The notes under the pieces are model-generated. The model did not search any database. It was not told where the DNA came from and was given only the letters and a program-made list of their open reading frames with translations. From the NCBI RefSeq assembly GCF_009857745.1, contig NZ_WWEN01000003.1, positions 496,001-560,000 of the forward strand: DNA of 64,000 bases. The letters run 5' to 3'. Both the position numbers and the translations under genes were made by a program. This DNA comes from Thalassovita mangrovi. GTDB taxonomy: Bacteria; Pseudomonadota; Alphaproteobacteria; Rhodobacterales; Rhodobacteraceae. This document shows positions 36,984-45,288 of the stretch, in pieces (within the stretch, counting starts at the first letter, position 1; each line of letters starts with the position of its first letter).

Positions 36984-38165
36984 ATGTTGCAGATATTGCC
37001 CCCCTTGCGCCTGACCGGCGCTACGGTTCTGCGTGACGGGCAGATGCAGGATCGATCGGTGGTGATCGAAAACGGGCGCATTTCCAAGGGACCGCAGCCC
37101 GCCGTCGACCTGTCGGGATATTACATCCTGCCGGGGATCATCGATTTGCATGGCGACGCGTTCGAACGCCATATCGCCCCGCGCCCCACCGCGCCGTTCC
37201 CGATCGAAACCGGATTGCGCGCCACCGACCGCGAAGCGGCCGCCAACGGGGTGACCACCGCCTGGCTGGCGCAATGCTGGTCCTGGGAAGGCGGCATGCG
37301 CGGCCCGGATTTCGCCGAAGAGGTGATGCAGGCGCTGCAACGCTACAAATCGCAGGCGCTGATCGATCTGCGGCTGCAGCTGCGCTATGAAACCCACATG
37401 GTCGAAAGCGAAGACCGGCTGCTGTCGGCGATCCGCCGGCACGGGATCGATTACGTGGTGTTCAACAACCACCTGGACGAGGCGCTGGACGCGGCGGAAA
37501 GCGACCCTGCCAAGATCACCCATTGGGCATCGAAGAACGGGCGTACGTCCAAGGAACATATGGACATCGTGCACAAGGCGTCGGAACGCAAAGCCGAGGT
37601 GCCGCGCCACCTGTGCCACCTGGCCGAAGCCTTCGACACGTTGGGCATTACCTATGGGTCGCATGACGACAGCAGCGCCGAGGCGCGTGAACATTACGCG
37701 ATGATCGGCGCGCGGATCTGCGAATTCCCCACCAAGCGGGCCCCGGCGGCTGCGGCTGCGGCGATGGGTGACCCGGTCCTGATGGGCGCGCCCAACGTGG
37801 TGCGCGGCGGGTCGCAATCGGGCAATATCCCGGCCGCGCAACTGGTGCGCGAAGGGCTGTGCGATGCCTTGGTGTCGGATTACTTCTATCCCGCGCTGTC
37901 GCAGGCGGCGTTCCGTCTGGTCGATATGGGGGTGCTGTCGCTGCCCAAGGCCTGGGCGCTGGTATCCGAAGGTCCGGCGCATATCCTGCGCTTGGCCGAT
38001 CGCGGCGTCATCGATTACGGCAAGCGCGCCGACCTGGTGGTGATCCACAAACGCACCCGCGCGATCGAGGCGACGATCAGCGACGGGCGGCTGGCCTATC
38101 TTGCCGGCGAAGCCGCGCATCGTTTCCTGGCGCGGCCTGACTCGTTGCGGATGGCGGCCGAATAG
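36984..38165 (+). CDS. phnM: PhnM-family diphosphatase, copy 2
   Basis: A 393-residue amidohydrolase related to PhnM. It shares the PhnM pattern: LPGIIDLHGDAFERHIAPRP (HxD metal site), YGSHDDSSAEAREHYA, LMGAPNVVRGGSQSGN, VSDYFYPALSQAAF and RADLVVIHKRT. The first site reads LHGDAFE rather than the LHTDNLE of the other copy, so the two are diverged paralogues rather than recent duplicates. The start is ATG 36984, with GGAGTAGG upstream. It follows phnF on the same strand and may handle a different phosphonate intermediate or expression condition; that is inference. Confidence 0.9.
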   Translation: MLQILPPLRLTGATVLRDGQMQDRSVVIENGRISKGPQPAVDLSGYYILPGIIDLHGDAFERHIAPRPTAPFPIETGLRATDREAAANGVTTAWLAQCWSWEGGMRGPDFAEEVMQALQRYKSQALIDLRLQLRYETHMVESEDRLLSAIRRHGIDYVVFNNHLDEALDAAESDPAKITHWASKNGRTSKEHMDIVHKASERKAEVPRHLCHLAEAFDTLGITYGSHDDSSAEAREHYAMIGARICEFPTKRAPAAAAAAMGDPVLMGAPNVVRGGSQSGNIPAAQLVREGLCDALVSDYFYPALSQAAFRLVDMGVLSLPKAWALVSEGPAHILRLADRGVIDYGKRADLVVIHKRTRAIEATISDGRLAYLAGEAAHRFLARPDSLRMAAE

Positions 38166-38341
38166 GGTTTCGCGGTTCTGTTACCGAAACATCATCGGGC
38201 TGTCAGAATCACGGCCCATCTTGGCCGAGGAACGGAAAACCGGGCGTGGCGTCCCCCATCGCCCGGACCCGTGACGAAGGACCATGTGCAAGACCGGCCT
38301 CGGCCAGATTAACGATTGTCCCCCATTTACATGACCAAACA

Positions 38342-38362
38342 GCGGCCCCCACTGGGGGCCGC
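38342..38362. terminator. Bidirectional terminator between phnM copy 2 and the transport operon
   Basis: A nine-base-pair stem GCGGCCCCC/GGGGGCCGC with loop ACT, followed by GATTTTGT on the plus strand. It lies 177 bases after the phnM stop and 15 bases after the convergent hexapeptide transferase stop, so it can serve the minus-strand phnCDE operon as well. Confidence 0.65.
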
Positions 38363-38377
38363 GATTTTGTGGCGGGG

Positions 38378-38992
38378 TTATTCGTATTTTTCCAGGAAGG
38401 CCTCGATATCGAGCTGGCGGAAATCCGTCAGCGCGTCGTGCAGCGCGCCATGCGACCAGTCCCACCAGGCCAGCGCCATCAGCCTCTCGGCAATGGCGGC
38501 GGGGAAGCGTTCGCGGATCGGCTGCGCCGGAATGCCCGCGACGATCATGTAGGGGGCGACATCCTTGGTCACCACTGCGCCCGAGGCGACGACGGCACCA
38601 TGGCCGATGGTGACCTCGGGTTTCACCTGTGCGTTATGGCCGATCCAGGTGTCATGCCCGATCACCGCGCGGCGGCTGTGGCGATGGGCGAAGAATTCCG
38701 CGTCATGTTCGACGTCGTCCCAGTAATCGGCACTGCGATAGAGGAAATGATGCAGGCTGGCGCGATGCATCGGGTGATCGGTCGCGCCGATCCGCACGAA
38801 GCTGGCGATATTGGCGAATTTGCCGATCTCCGCATTGGCAATATCGGCATAGCGGTCGCAATAGGAATAATCGTCGATATGGCTGTGGCCGATGCGGCTG
38901 CCCTTGCCCACTTCGCAATAGCGCCCGAAGGTCACCTCGGTCAGCGACACGTCGTCATGGATCACCGGTTCGTCCGCGCGCAGTTTCGCCAT
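38378..38992 (-). CDS. Phosphonate-associated hexapeptide-repeat acetyltransferase
   Basis: A 204-residue left-handed beta-helix transferase related to chloramphenicol/xenobiotic acetyltransferases. Hexapeptide turns are visible from VSLTEVTFGRYCEVGKGSRI to IANAEIGKFANIASFVRIG, and again in VIGHDTWIGHNAQVKPEV to TIGHGAVVASGAVVTKDV. The HPMHRASLHHF segment provides the catalytic-type His. A subfamily of these transferases is consistently linked to phn operons and may acetylate an aminoalkylphosphonate, as PhnO does. It is the last gene of the phnC-D-E-E operon. ATG 38992 is preferred over an ATG eight codons upstream because AAAGGA precedes it. Confidence 0.88.
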   Translation of the reverse strand: MAKLRADEPVIHDDVSLTEVTFGRYCEVGKGSRIGHSHIDDYSYCDRYADIANAEIGKFANIASFVRIGATDHPMHRASLHHFLYRSADYWDDVEHDAEFFAHRHSRRAVIGHDTWIGHNAQVKPEVTIGHGAVVASGAVVTKDVAPYMIVAGIPAQPIRERFPAAIAERLMALAWWDWSHGALHDALTDFRQLDIEAFLEKYE

Positions 38993-39043
38993 GCGCCTGT
39001 CCTTTCGTTCTGTCATTGATCCCGCCCGGCGGCTGCCGGGGGA

Positions 39044-40339
39044 TTATCCCTTGATCAGCTTGCGCCGAAGCAGCCCCGAGAACCAGTCCATCAGCATCAC
39101 CATCAGGATGATCAGGACGATGTAATAGGACACTTCTTCCCAATCCTTCTGGGTGATGATCGCCTGGGTCAGCAGCAAACCGATGCCGCCGCCGGTGATC
39201 GCGCCGATGATGGTGGCCGAACGGGTGTTGGATTCGAGGAAATACAGGACCTGGCTCAGCAGCACCGGGGTGATCTGCGGGAGCACCCCGAACCGATAGC
39301 GTTGCAGCGGCTTGGCGCCGGTGGACTGGATGCCCTCGATCTGCTTGCCGTCGACGTTTTCCAGCGCTTCCGAGAACATCTTGCCGAAGCTGCCGGTATC
39401 GGTGATCAGGATCGCCAAGGCCCCGGTCAGCGGCCCGGGGCCGAAGGCGCGGGCCAGAACGATGGTCCAGATCAGCGCGTCGACGCCGCGGAAGAAATCG
39501 AACAGGCGGCGCGCGGCAAAGCGGATCGCCATCAAGGGCGCGAAGTTGCGCGCGGCGAGGAAGGCCAAGGGCAGCGCCACGATCGCCGCGCCCATGGTGC
39601 CGAGGAAGGCCATCAGGATGGTTTCAAAGATCGCCCAGGCCACATCGGCATGGCGCCACATCTTGTTGTTCCAGATATCCGAAAAGATCGCCCCGGCTTC
39701 GCCGCTAAAGGCACGGCTGATCAGTTCGCCCGCGCCCATGCCGTGATAGGGGCTGTCGAGGGTGAAGAAGAACAGTTCCCAGCCCAGGCTGTAGCGGAAC
39801 ACTTCCGACCGGTTGCGGGTGATGGTCAGGCGGCCGGCGTCGGTGGTGATCGCCAGCCGGTTCTTGGACGCGTTGATCCAGTCGGGAACATCGCCCTCGG
39901 GCAGGACGGCCTGCACGCCGCTGCGGCCCGGTTCGGAGGTGATCAACCCATAACCCGGAATGTCATAGCTGACGGTGGTTTCGCCGAAGGTCACGACATG
40001 GCCGTCGCCCAGGTCGATCACCGTGTCGTCGCCAAGCGTCACCCAGTCGGGGGCGGTGCCCGGAGCATAGGCGCCCTTGCGTTCGCCTTCGACCGCGATG
40101 GAAATATCGCCGCTGCGGTTGTCGCGGGTAACATGGGTCTTGTAGCTGTAGCTGTCGCGGATCAGCGTCTTGCCGTTATCCAGATCGGCCCGTTCGCTCA
40201 GCCCCGGCATGTCGAAGGCGAAGAAGATATAGGTCAGATAGGCAAGGATCAGGACGGGCAGGGCGAAGGCGGTCAGGCGCTTGCGCAGGAACAGGGCGTC
40301 GGCCTGGCCCTTCAGTTCGGCGGTGGCGGTCATGGTCAT
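39044..40339 (-). CDS. phnE: Phosphonate ABC transporter permease PhnE (long form)
   Basis: A 431-residue inner-membrane permease. One helix (about residues 23-43) is followed by an extended, mostly polar region of about 140 residues that should be periplasmic, and then the BPD_transp_1 core with five to six helices. The permease EAA-type loop reads EALENVDGKQIEGIQSTGAK. The long insert, rich in beta-prone segments such as HVVTFGETTVSYDIPGYGL, distinguishes this permease from its partner. Its ATG overlaps the stop of the upstream phnE (ATGA). The two permeases presumably form a heterodimer with PhnC ATPases and PhnD. Confidence 0.92.
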   Translation of the reverse strand: MTMTATAELKGQADALFLRKRLTAFALPVLILAYLTYIFFAFDMPGLSERADLDNGKTLIRDSYSYKTHVTRDNRSGDISIAVEGERKGAYAPGTAPDWVTLGDDTVIDLGDGHVVTFGETTVSYDIPGYGLITSEPGRSGVQAVLPEGDVPDWINASKNRLAITTDAGRLTITRNRSEVFRYSLGWELFFFTLDSPYHGMGAGELISRAFSGEAGAIFSDIWNNKMWRHADVAWAIFETILMAFLGTMGAAIVALPLAFLAARNFAPLMAIRFAARRLFDFFRGVDALIWTIVLARAFGPGPLTGALAILITDTGSFGKMFSEALENVDGKQIEGIQSTGAKPLQRYRFGVLPQITPVLLSQVLYFLESNTRSATIIGAITGGGIGLLLTQAIITQKDWEEVSYYIVLIILMVMLMDWFSGLLRRKLIKG

Positions 40340-41214
40340 AGGGTGGCCTCCATATGCGCGCCATGGGTCAGGCGGTGGCGCAGGATGGATGAGATTTGGT
40401 CGACGAGGACGATCGCGCCGAACAGCAGAAGGAAGATCGCGGCGGCTTCGTCATATTGTCCCTTGCCCCAGGACATGGCGTTTTTCAGGTCGTACCCGAT
40501 GCCGCCCGCGCCGACGAAGCCCAGGATGGCCGAGGCGCGGATGTTGATTTCGAACCGCAGCAGGGCATAGCTGAGATAGTTCGGCGACACCTGCGGCATC
40601 ACCCCCAGCACCATCCGCTGCGCCCAGCTGGCGCCGACCGATTGCAGCCCCTCGACCGGTTTCAGCGAGGCGTTTTCGTTCACTTCCGAAAACAGCTTGC
40701 CGAGCGCGCCGCTGGTGTGGAAGGCGATGGCGATCATTGCCGGAACCGGCCCGCCGCCCAGCACGAAGATCAGCACCAGGGCGATGACGATTTCGGGGAT
40801 CGCGCGCATGATATCCATCATGCGGCGGAACAGGGGGATCAAACGCGGCCAGCGCGCCAGCCCGTTGGTCGCCAGCAGCGACAGGAAGATCGCGACGATC
40901 GCGCCCAGCAGGGTCGAGGCCCCGGCGATATTGATCGTCTCGACCAGCGAGGGGAAGAATTTCACGAAATGCGCCGGCATCTCGGCCAGCTTGCCGCTGG
41001 CTTCGCCCAGCACCTCGGCGGGGAAATCGAACAGCTGGTGCAGCCCGTCCCAGAACCCGCCTGCGTTACGGTCGTCGGCGGTCACGAAGCCCGCGGCCAT
41101 CAGGGCCACGAAGATCGCCAGCATGATGGCGTTATAGGCCCGCTTCTTGCGGGTCATGTCCATATAGCTGGATCGGACATCCTCGACGGGGGAATTGGCG
41201 GTCAGGTCTGACAT
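40336..41214 (-). CDS. phnE: Phosphonate ABC transporter permease PhnE (short form)
   Basis: A 292-residue permease of the PhnE family with about six membrane helices. The EAA-type cytoplasmic loop is EVNENASLKPVEGLQSVGAS, followed by WAQRMVLGVMPQ. The RASAILGFVGAGGIGYDL segment near the C-terminus matches PhnE/PtxC. The start is ATG 41214 with GAGGTG just upstream; a GTG two codons earlier is possible. A terminator-like hairpin lies between phnD and this gene, so it is probably expressed below phnD. Confidence 0.94.
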   Translation of the reverse strand: MSDLTANSPVEDVRSSYMDMTRKKRAYNAIMLAIFVALMAAGFVTADDRNAGGFWDGLHQLFDFPAEVLGEASGKLAEMPAHFVKFFPSLVETINIAGASTLLGAIVAIFLSLLATNGLARWPRLIPLFRRMMDIMRAIPEIVIALVLIFVLGGGPVPAMIAIAFHTSGALGKLFSEVNENASLKPVEGLQSVGASWAQRMVLGVMPQVSPNYLSYALLRFEINIRASAILGFVGAGGIGYDLKNAMSWGKGQYDEAAAIFLLLFGAIVLVDQISSILRHRLTHGAHMEATL

Positions 41215-41231
41215 GGGCACCTCGGGCAGAA

Positions 41232-41259
41232 AAACAGGCCCCGAATCCGGGGCCTGTTT
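41232..41259 (-). terminator. Attenuator-like hairpin between phnD and phnE
   Basis: A twelve-base-pair stem AAACAGGCCCCG/CGGGGCCTGTTT with a four-base loop is followed on the minus strand by a run of T (TTTTTCTG). It begins 17 bases after the phnD stop. Partial termination here would give more binding protein than permease, as is usual in ABC importers. Confidence 0.8.
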
Positions 41260-41275
41260 AAAGAAGGTGAAGCGA

Positions 41276-42178
41276 TTAGTTCGACTTCAGTTTACGAGCT
41301 TCGATGATCACTTCGTAAGCTTCGTGAGTGATCGGCATGAAGCCTTTGGCTTCGCCCGCTGCAACGCCGTAGAAGCATTCTTCGTCCATCGACTTCAGCG
41401 ATGCCATCAGGCCGGTCATCTTCAGTTTCACGTCTTCCGGCAGCGCCTTGCGCAGAACGACGGGGCCTTCCGGGATCGGCTTCGACTGCCAGATTTTGAC
41501 CAGGTCGTTCATGTCGACCAGGCCGGCGTCGACGGCTTTGCGCAGCGCGCCCGAGTTGTAGCCGTCTTCCCAGTTGCCCAGGCCGTCGGCCCAGGTCACG
41601 CCGCCGTCGAAGTCGCCGTTATAGACGCCGACGATGGTCTGTTCGTGGCCGCCGGAGAATTTCACTTCGCCGAAGTAATCGCCCGAGGTCATGCTGGCGC
41701 CGGTTGCCTGCGGGATTTCGATCGACGGGATCAGGAAGCCCGAGGTCGAGTTCGGATCGCCGAAGCCGAAGACCTTACCCTTCATGCCGGCCAGGTCGGT
41801 GATGCCGCTGTCCTTACGGGCGAAACCGATCGAGTAGTAGCCGTAGCCGCCGTCGTTGTTCACCTTCACCAGGATCGGCTCAACCGCTTCGGGGTCCGAC
41901 AGGAAGGTCTTGGCGTAACCCGATGCGCCCAGCCATGCCATGTCGATGGTGCCGCCCAGCAGGCCCTGGATCACGCCGTTGTAATCGGCCGGGGCGAACA
42001 GCTTGGTTTCGACGCCCAGCAGCTCTTCGGTCTTGGCGCGCAGGCATTCGTTGTTGTTCATGCGGTCTTGGGCGTTTTCGCCGCCCAGGATGCCGATGCG
42101 GAATTCCTTGATGTCTTCAGCCATGGCCGGGGCGGTCAGGGCGGTGGTTGCCAGAACGGCGGCGATCAGTTTTTTCAT
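41276..42178 (-). CDS. phnD: Phosphonate ABC transporter substrate-binding protein PhnD
   Basis: A 300-residue periplasmic binding protein. The signal peptide is MKKLIAAVLATTALTAPAMA with cleavage expected after residue 20 (AMA/ED). The mature protein has FRIGILGGENAQDRM, FAPADYNGVIQGLLGGTIDMAWLG and GKVFGFGDPNSTSGFLIPS, all PhnD/PtxB features, including the ligand-binding YNGVIQGL and STSG segments. It lies 60 bases downstream of phnC and is followed by a strong hairpin. Confidence 0.95.
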   Translation of the reverse strand: MKKLIAAVLATTALTAPAMAEDIKEFRIGILGGENAQDRMNNNECLRAKTEELLGVETKLFAPADYNGVIQGLLGGTIDMAWLGASGYAKTFLSDPEAVEPILVKVNNDGGYGYYSIGFARKDSGITDLAGMKGKVFGFGDPNSTSGFLIPSIEIPQATGASMTSGDYFGEVKFSGGHEQTIVGVYNGDFDGGVTWADGLGNWEDGYNSGALRKAVDAGLVDMNDLVKIWQSKPIPEGPVVLRKALPEDVKLKMTGLMASLKSMDEECFYGVAAGEAKGFMPITHEAYEVIIEARKLKSN

Positions 42179-42238
42179 CAGTCTCTCTCCGGTTTGATGA
42201 AACCCGCGGCCTCATCGCCGCGGGCGATGGTGTGGGCG

Positions 42239-43039
42239 TCAGGCCAGGGCGGCCTCGCGCTCCAGTGCGTCGAGGCTGGTGCTGGTCGCGGCCTCGCTGA
42301 AACTTGCGTCGGCGCCATAGATGTCGCGGGCGACGCCGGTGGTCAGTTGTTCGGGGGTGCCGTCAAACACGATGCGGCCCATGCGCATGCCGATCACCCG
42401 GTCGCAATAGCGTCGCGCGGTGTCCAGCGTGTGCAGGTTTGCGATGACCATGCGGCCGTCTTCGTCGTGGATACGGCGCAGGTCGTCCATCACGATCTGG
42501 GCGTTCATCGGGTCGAGCGACGCGATCGGTTCATCGGCCAGCACGATTTTCGGGTCCTGCATGATGGCGCGGGCGATGGCGACGCGCTGCTGCTGGCCGC
42601 CCGACAGCGCTTCGGCGCGCTTGGCGGCATGGGCGGCGATGCCGAGCCGGTCGAGGATGTCGATGGCCTTGTGGATGTCTTCGGACGGGTAGAGGTTGAA
42701 CATGGTGGCCAGCGTCGAGCGCTTGTTCAGCGTGCCGTGCAGCACGTTCGACACCACGTCCATCCGCGGCACCAGGTTGAACTGCTGGAAGATCATCGCG
42801 CAATCGCGCTGCCAGCGGCGTTTGTCGGCGCCCTTCAGCCCGGTGATATCCCGACCTTCCACGGTGATCTTGCCGCTGGTGGCGGTTTCAAGCTGGTTCA
42901 GCATCCGCAGCATGGTGGATTTCCCGGCGCCGGACGCCCCGATCACGCCGATCATCATCGGACGGTCCACCGTGAAGCTGATATTGTCGACAGCGTTCAC
43001 CGATCCGAAGGTCTTGGTCAGATTTTCGATTTTAAGCAT
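42239..43039 (-). CDS. phnC: Phosphonate ABC transporter ATP-binding protein PhnC
   Basis: A 266-residue ABC ATPase energising phosphonate import. Walker A is [17 protein letters not shown], the signature is [16 protein letters not shown], and Walker B is [34 protein letters not shown] carries the Q-loop in the PhnC-specific context. The start is [12 protein letters not shown] at 43039; upstream in-frame ATGs at 43051 and 43090 add residues not typical of the family. It is the first gene of the operon, and its promoter should lie in the gap to the divergent acyltransferase gene. Confidence 0.95.
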   Translation of the reverse strand: MLKIENLTKTFGSVNAVDNISFTVDRPMMIGVIGASGAGKSTMLRMLNQLETATSGKITVEGRDITGLKGADKRRWQRDCAMIFQQFNLVPRMDVVSNVLHGTLNKRSTLATMFNLYPSEDIHKAIDILDRLGIAAHAAKRAEALSGGQQQRVAIARAIMQDPKIVLADEPIASLDPMNAQIVMDDLRRIHDEDGRMVIANLHTLDTARRYCDRVIGMRMGRIVFDGTPEQLTTGVARDIYGADASFSEAATSTSLDALEREAALA

Positions 43040-43296
43040 ATAGCGCCCCATCCATTCGGGGCCCGGCTTATGGCGGCAGAGAATCGTCAATTTGACAGTT
43101 TGATTAACGTTTTGTGACGGATCGGGGCCGTGTTCCTGCGTCGGAAGCCGGCGAAGATACAGAAAACGCGCGGAAATTTCCGATTCCGTTCGGAATTCTG
43201 ACGCAATTGCCTGTATGATTTCCCGATAGCTACCCTGTCGGCAGGTTTAAAAATTAATCGGGCATTTGCGCCGCAACCGGAAACGAATAACACCCA
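43040..43296. promoter_or_regulatory. Divergent promoter region of phnC and the acyltransferase
   Basis: This 257-base gap is AT-richer than the flanks. In the minus-strand sense it contains CCGTCAC and CTGTCAA elements about 22 bases apart and the palindrome GTCAA-T-TTGAC (43086-43096), which resemble PhoB half-sites only loosely. A minus-strand frame of 68 codons lies here but looks non-coding. Confidence 0.3.
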
Positions 43297-45288
43297 ATGG
43301 TTCCAAACGGATACAGGCCGGAAATCGATGGATTACGCGCCATCGCCGTTTTGGCGGTGGTATTTTACCATTTCGGCGTCCCGGGAATTGCCGGCGGGTT
43401 TGTCGGTGTCGACATCTTCTTCGTCATCTCCGGTTTCCTGATCGGCGGGCTTTTGTGGTCGGAACAGGACAGGACCGGGCGGATTTCGCTGCGCCATTTC
43501 TATCTGCGCCGATTCAAACGGCTGGCGCCCGCCTTCTTCGTCATGGCGCTGGTGGTGTCGGCTGTGTCCTGGAAAGTCCTGCTGCCATTCGAATTCCGCG
43601 AATTCGGCAAGAGCCTGATCGCCGCCACGGTTTACCTGTCCAACGTGCAGTTCTACCGCGAAGCGGGCTATTTCGACGCCGCTGCCGAGGAAAAGCCGCT
43701 GTTGCACACCTGGTCCCTGGCGGTGGAGGAACAGTTCTATCTGTTCCTGCCTTTGCTGATGCTGCTGGTGGGCATGATGGGGCGGCGGGGCTTGCGGGCG
43801 CTGCCGCTGCTGCTGCAGGGGATTTTCCTGCTGTCGCTGTTTTCCTGCGTGCTGCTGACGCTGAGCAATCACACCGCGACGTTTTTCTTGTTCCCGTTCC
43901 GGGCCTGGGAACTGTTGGCCGGGGTTCTGCTGGCGATCTGGGGATACCAGACGCGCAGCGATTGGACCCTGCACCCGGCGCTGTCCTATGCCGGGATGGT
44001 TTTGCTGATTGGCTCCGTCCTCTTCGTGCAATCGGGCCCGACCTTTCCCGGCGTCTGGGCCACGGTGCCGACGCTGGGCACGGTTCTGATCCTGCTCAAC
44101 GGACGGCAGGACAACTGGATCAACCGCGCGCTGCGGTCCGGGCCGATGGTGTTTTTCGGGCTGATTTCCTACTCGCTCTACCTCTGGCACTGGCCGGTGG
44201 CGGTGTTTTCCAAATACGTGCTGGAAATCTTTAGCGGCCCGATGCTGGAGGCGGGTCTGATCGCGCTGTCGATCCTGCTGGCGATGTTGTCATGGCGGTT
44301 TGTCGAACGGCCCACCCGCCATGCCCGCTGGCTTGGCCTGCCGGCGACCTTGGCGGGCGTCGGCGGGGTGTCGGTGCTGACCCTTGCCATCGGCGCCGCC
44401 GCATTCCTGCGCGACGGCTTCCCCGACCGGTTCCCGGCCGATATCCGCGCCCATATCGATGCCTCGGGCGATTTCCTGCAGGACTGGAGCCGCTGCGAGA
44501 CCGCCGAAAGCGGCCCGCTGGCCGGGGTGGAAACCTGCGCCATCGGCCCCGAAGGCGCGCCGGAGGTTCTGTTCTGGGGCGACAGTCACCTGCGCGCGCT
44601 GATGGACGGGATCGGCGCGCAGGCGATGCAAAGCGGCACGCCGGGGATGATCATCTGGCATGCGGGATGCCCGCCGGTGTTCGCTGTGCAGAAACGCGAA
44701 AGCTATGCCACCCCGGCGATGGATGCCGAATGCAGCGCCGATAACGACCGTATCCGCCGGGCGCTGCCGGGGCTGGGCGTGCGCGACGTGGTGCTGATCG
44801 GGCGCTGGAGCTATTACGCCGAAGGCGTGGGAGTGGGCCGCGATGTGCCCAACAAGATCACGCTGCTGCCCGAGGGACAGCCGCAACCCGGGATATTGCG
44901 CGACCTGTTGCAGCAAACGGTGCATGAAATCGGGGCCTATGCGCAGGTTCATATCCTGCGGCAAATTCCCGAAATCGAGCGGTACGATTCCCGGCGCACC
45001 GCGCGGCGGTTGGCGCATGGGCTCGGTCAGGACGTGAAAGAGACCTATTCGATCCCGCTGAGCGAGGTCGCCGAGCGGCAGGCAAGCTCGGACCCGATGC
45101 TGCGGGACATCGCAAGGGCGGAAAACGCCACGCTTCTCGATCCACGCCCCTATCTGTGCGACGCAGAGAACTGTTCGATCTGGTCGGGGGGCAAGGTGGT
45201 CTATTTCGACAACAACCACCTGACCAACGCGGGGGCAGCCCTGGTCGCACCGCTGTTCGGGCCGGTTTTGACAGGGGGGGCGGAATGA
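43297..45288 (+). CDS. Membrane acyltransferase with C-terminal SGNH domain (OafA-like)
   Basis: A 663-residue acyltransferase_3 protein. The membrane domain (about residues 10-370, ten or eleven helices) begins RPEIDGLRAIAVLAVVFYHF with the catalytic His25, then GGFVGVDIFFVISGFLI and FYLRRFKRLAPAFF. The periplasmic C-terminal domain has the SGNH blocks FWGDSHLRALMD (about residue 427) and DNNHLTNAGA (near 637). This two-part layout is typical of OafA/OatA enzymes that O-acetylate O-antigen, peptidoglycan or exopolysaccharide. It opens a plus-strand cluster of polysaccharide genes and overlaps the next gene by four bases. Confidence 0.92.
   Translation: MVPNGYRPEIDGLRAIAVLAVVFYHFGVPGIAGGFVGVDIFFVISGFLIGGLLWSEQDRTGRISLRHFYLRRFKRLAPAFFVMALVVSAVSWKVLLPFEFREFGKSLIAATVYLSNVQFYREAGYFDAAAEEKPLLHTWSLAVEEQFYLFLPLLMLLVGMMGRRGLRALPLLLQGIFLLSLFSCVLLTLSNHTATFFLFPFRAWELLAGVLLAIWGYQTRSDWTLHPALSYAGMVLLIGSVLFVQSGPTFPGVWATVPTLGTVLILLNGRQDNWINRALRSGPMVFFGLISYSLYLWHWPVAVFSKYVLEIFSGPMLEAGLIALSILLAMLSWRFVERPTRHARWLGLPATLAGVGGVSVLTLAIGAAAFLRDGFPDRFPADIRAHIDASGDFLQDWSRCETAESGPLAGVETCAIGPEGAPEVLFWGDSHLRALMDGIGAQAMQSGTPGMIIWHAGCPPVFAVQKRESYATPAMDAECSADNDRIRRALPGLGVRDVVLIGRWSYYAEGVGVGRDVPNKITLLPEGQPQPGILRDLLQQTVHEIGAYAQVHILRQIPEIERYDSRRTARRLAHGLGQDVKETYSIPLSEVAERQASSDPMLRDIARAENATLLDPRPYLCDAENCSIWSGGKVVYFDNNHLTNAGAALVAPLFGPVLTGGAE

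Noticed and set aside
43087-43293. 68-codon minus-strand frame upstream of phnC
   Set aside because: Composition is not protein-like and it fills a divergent promoter region.
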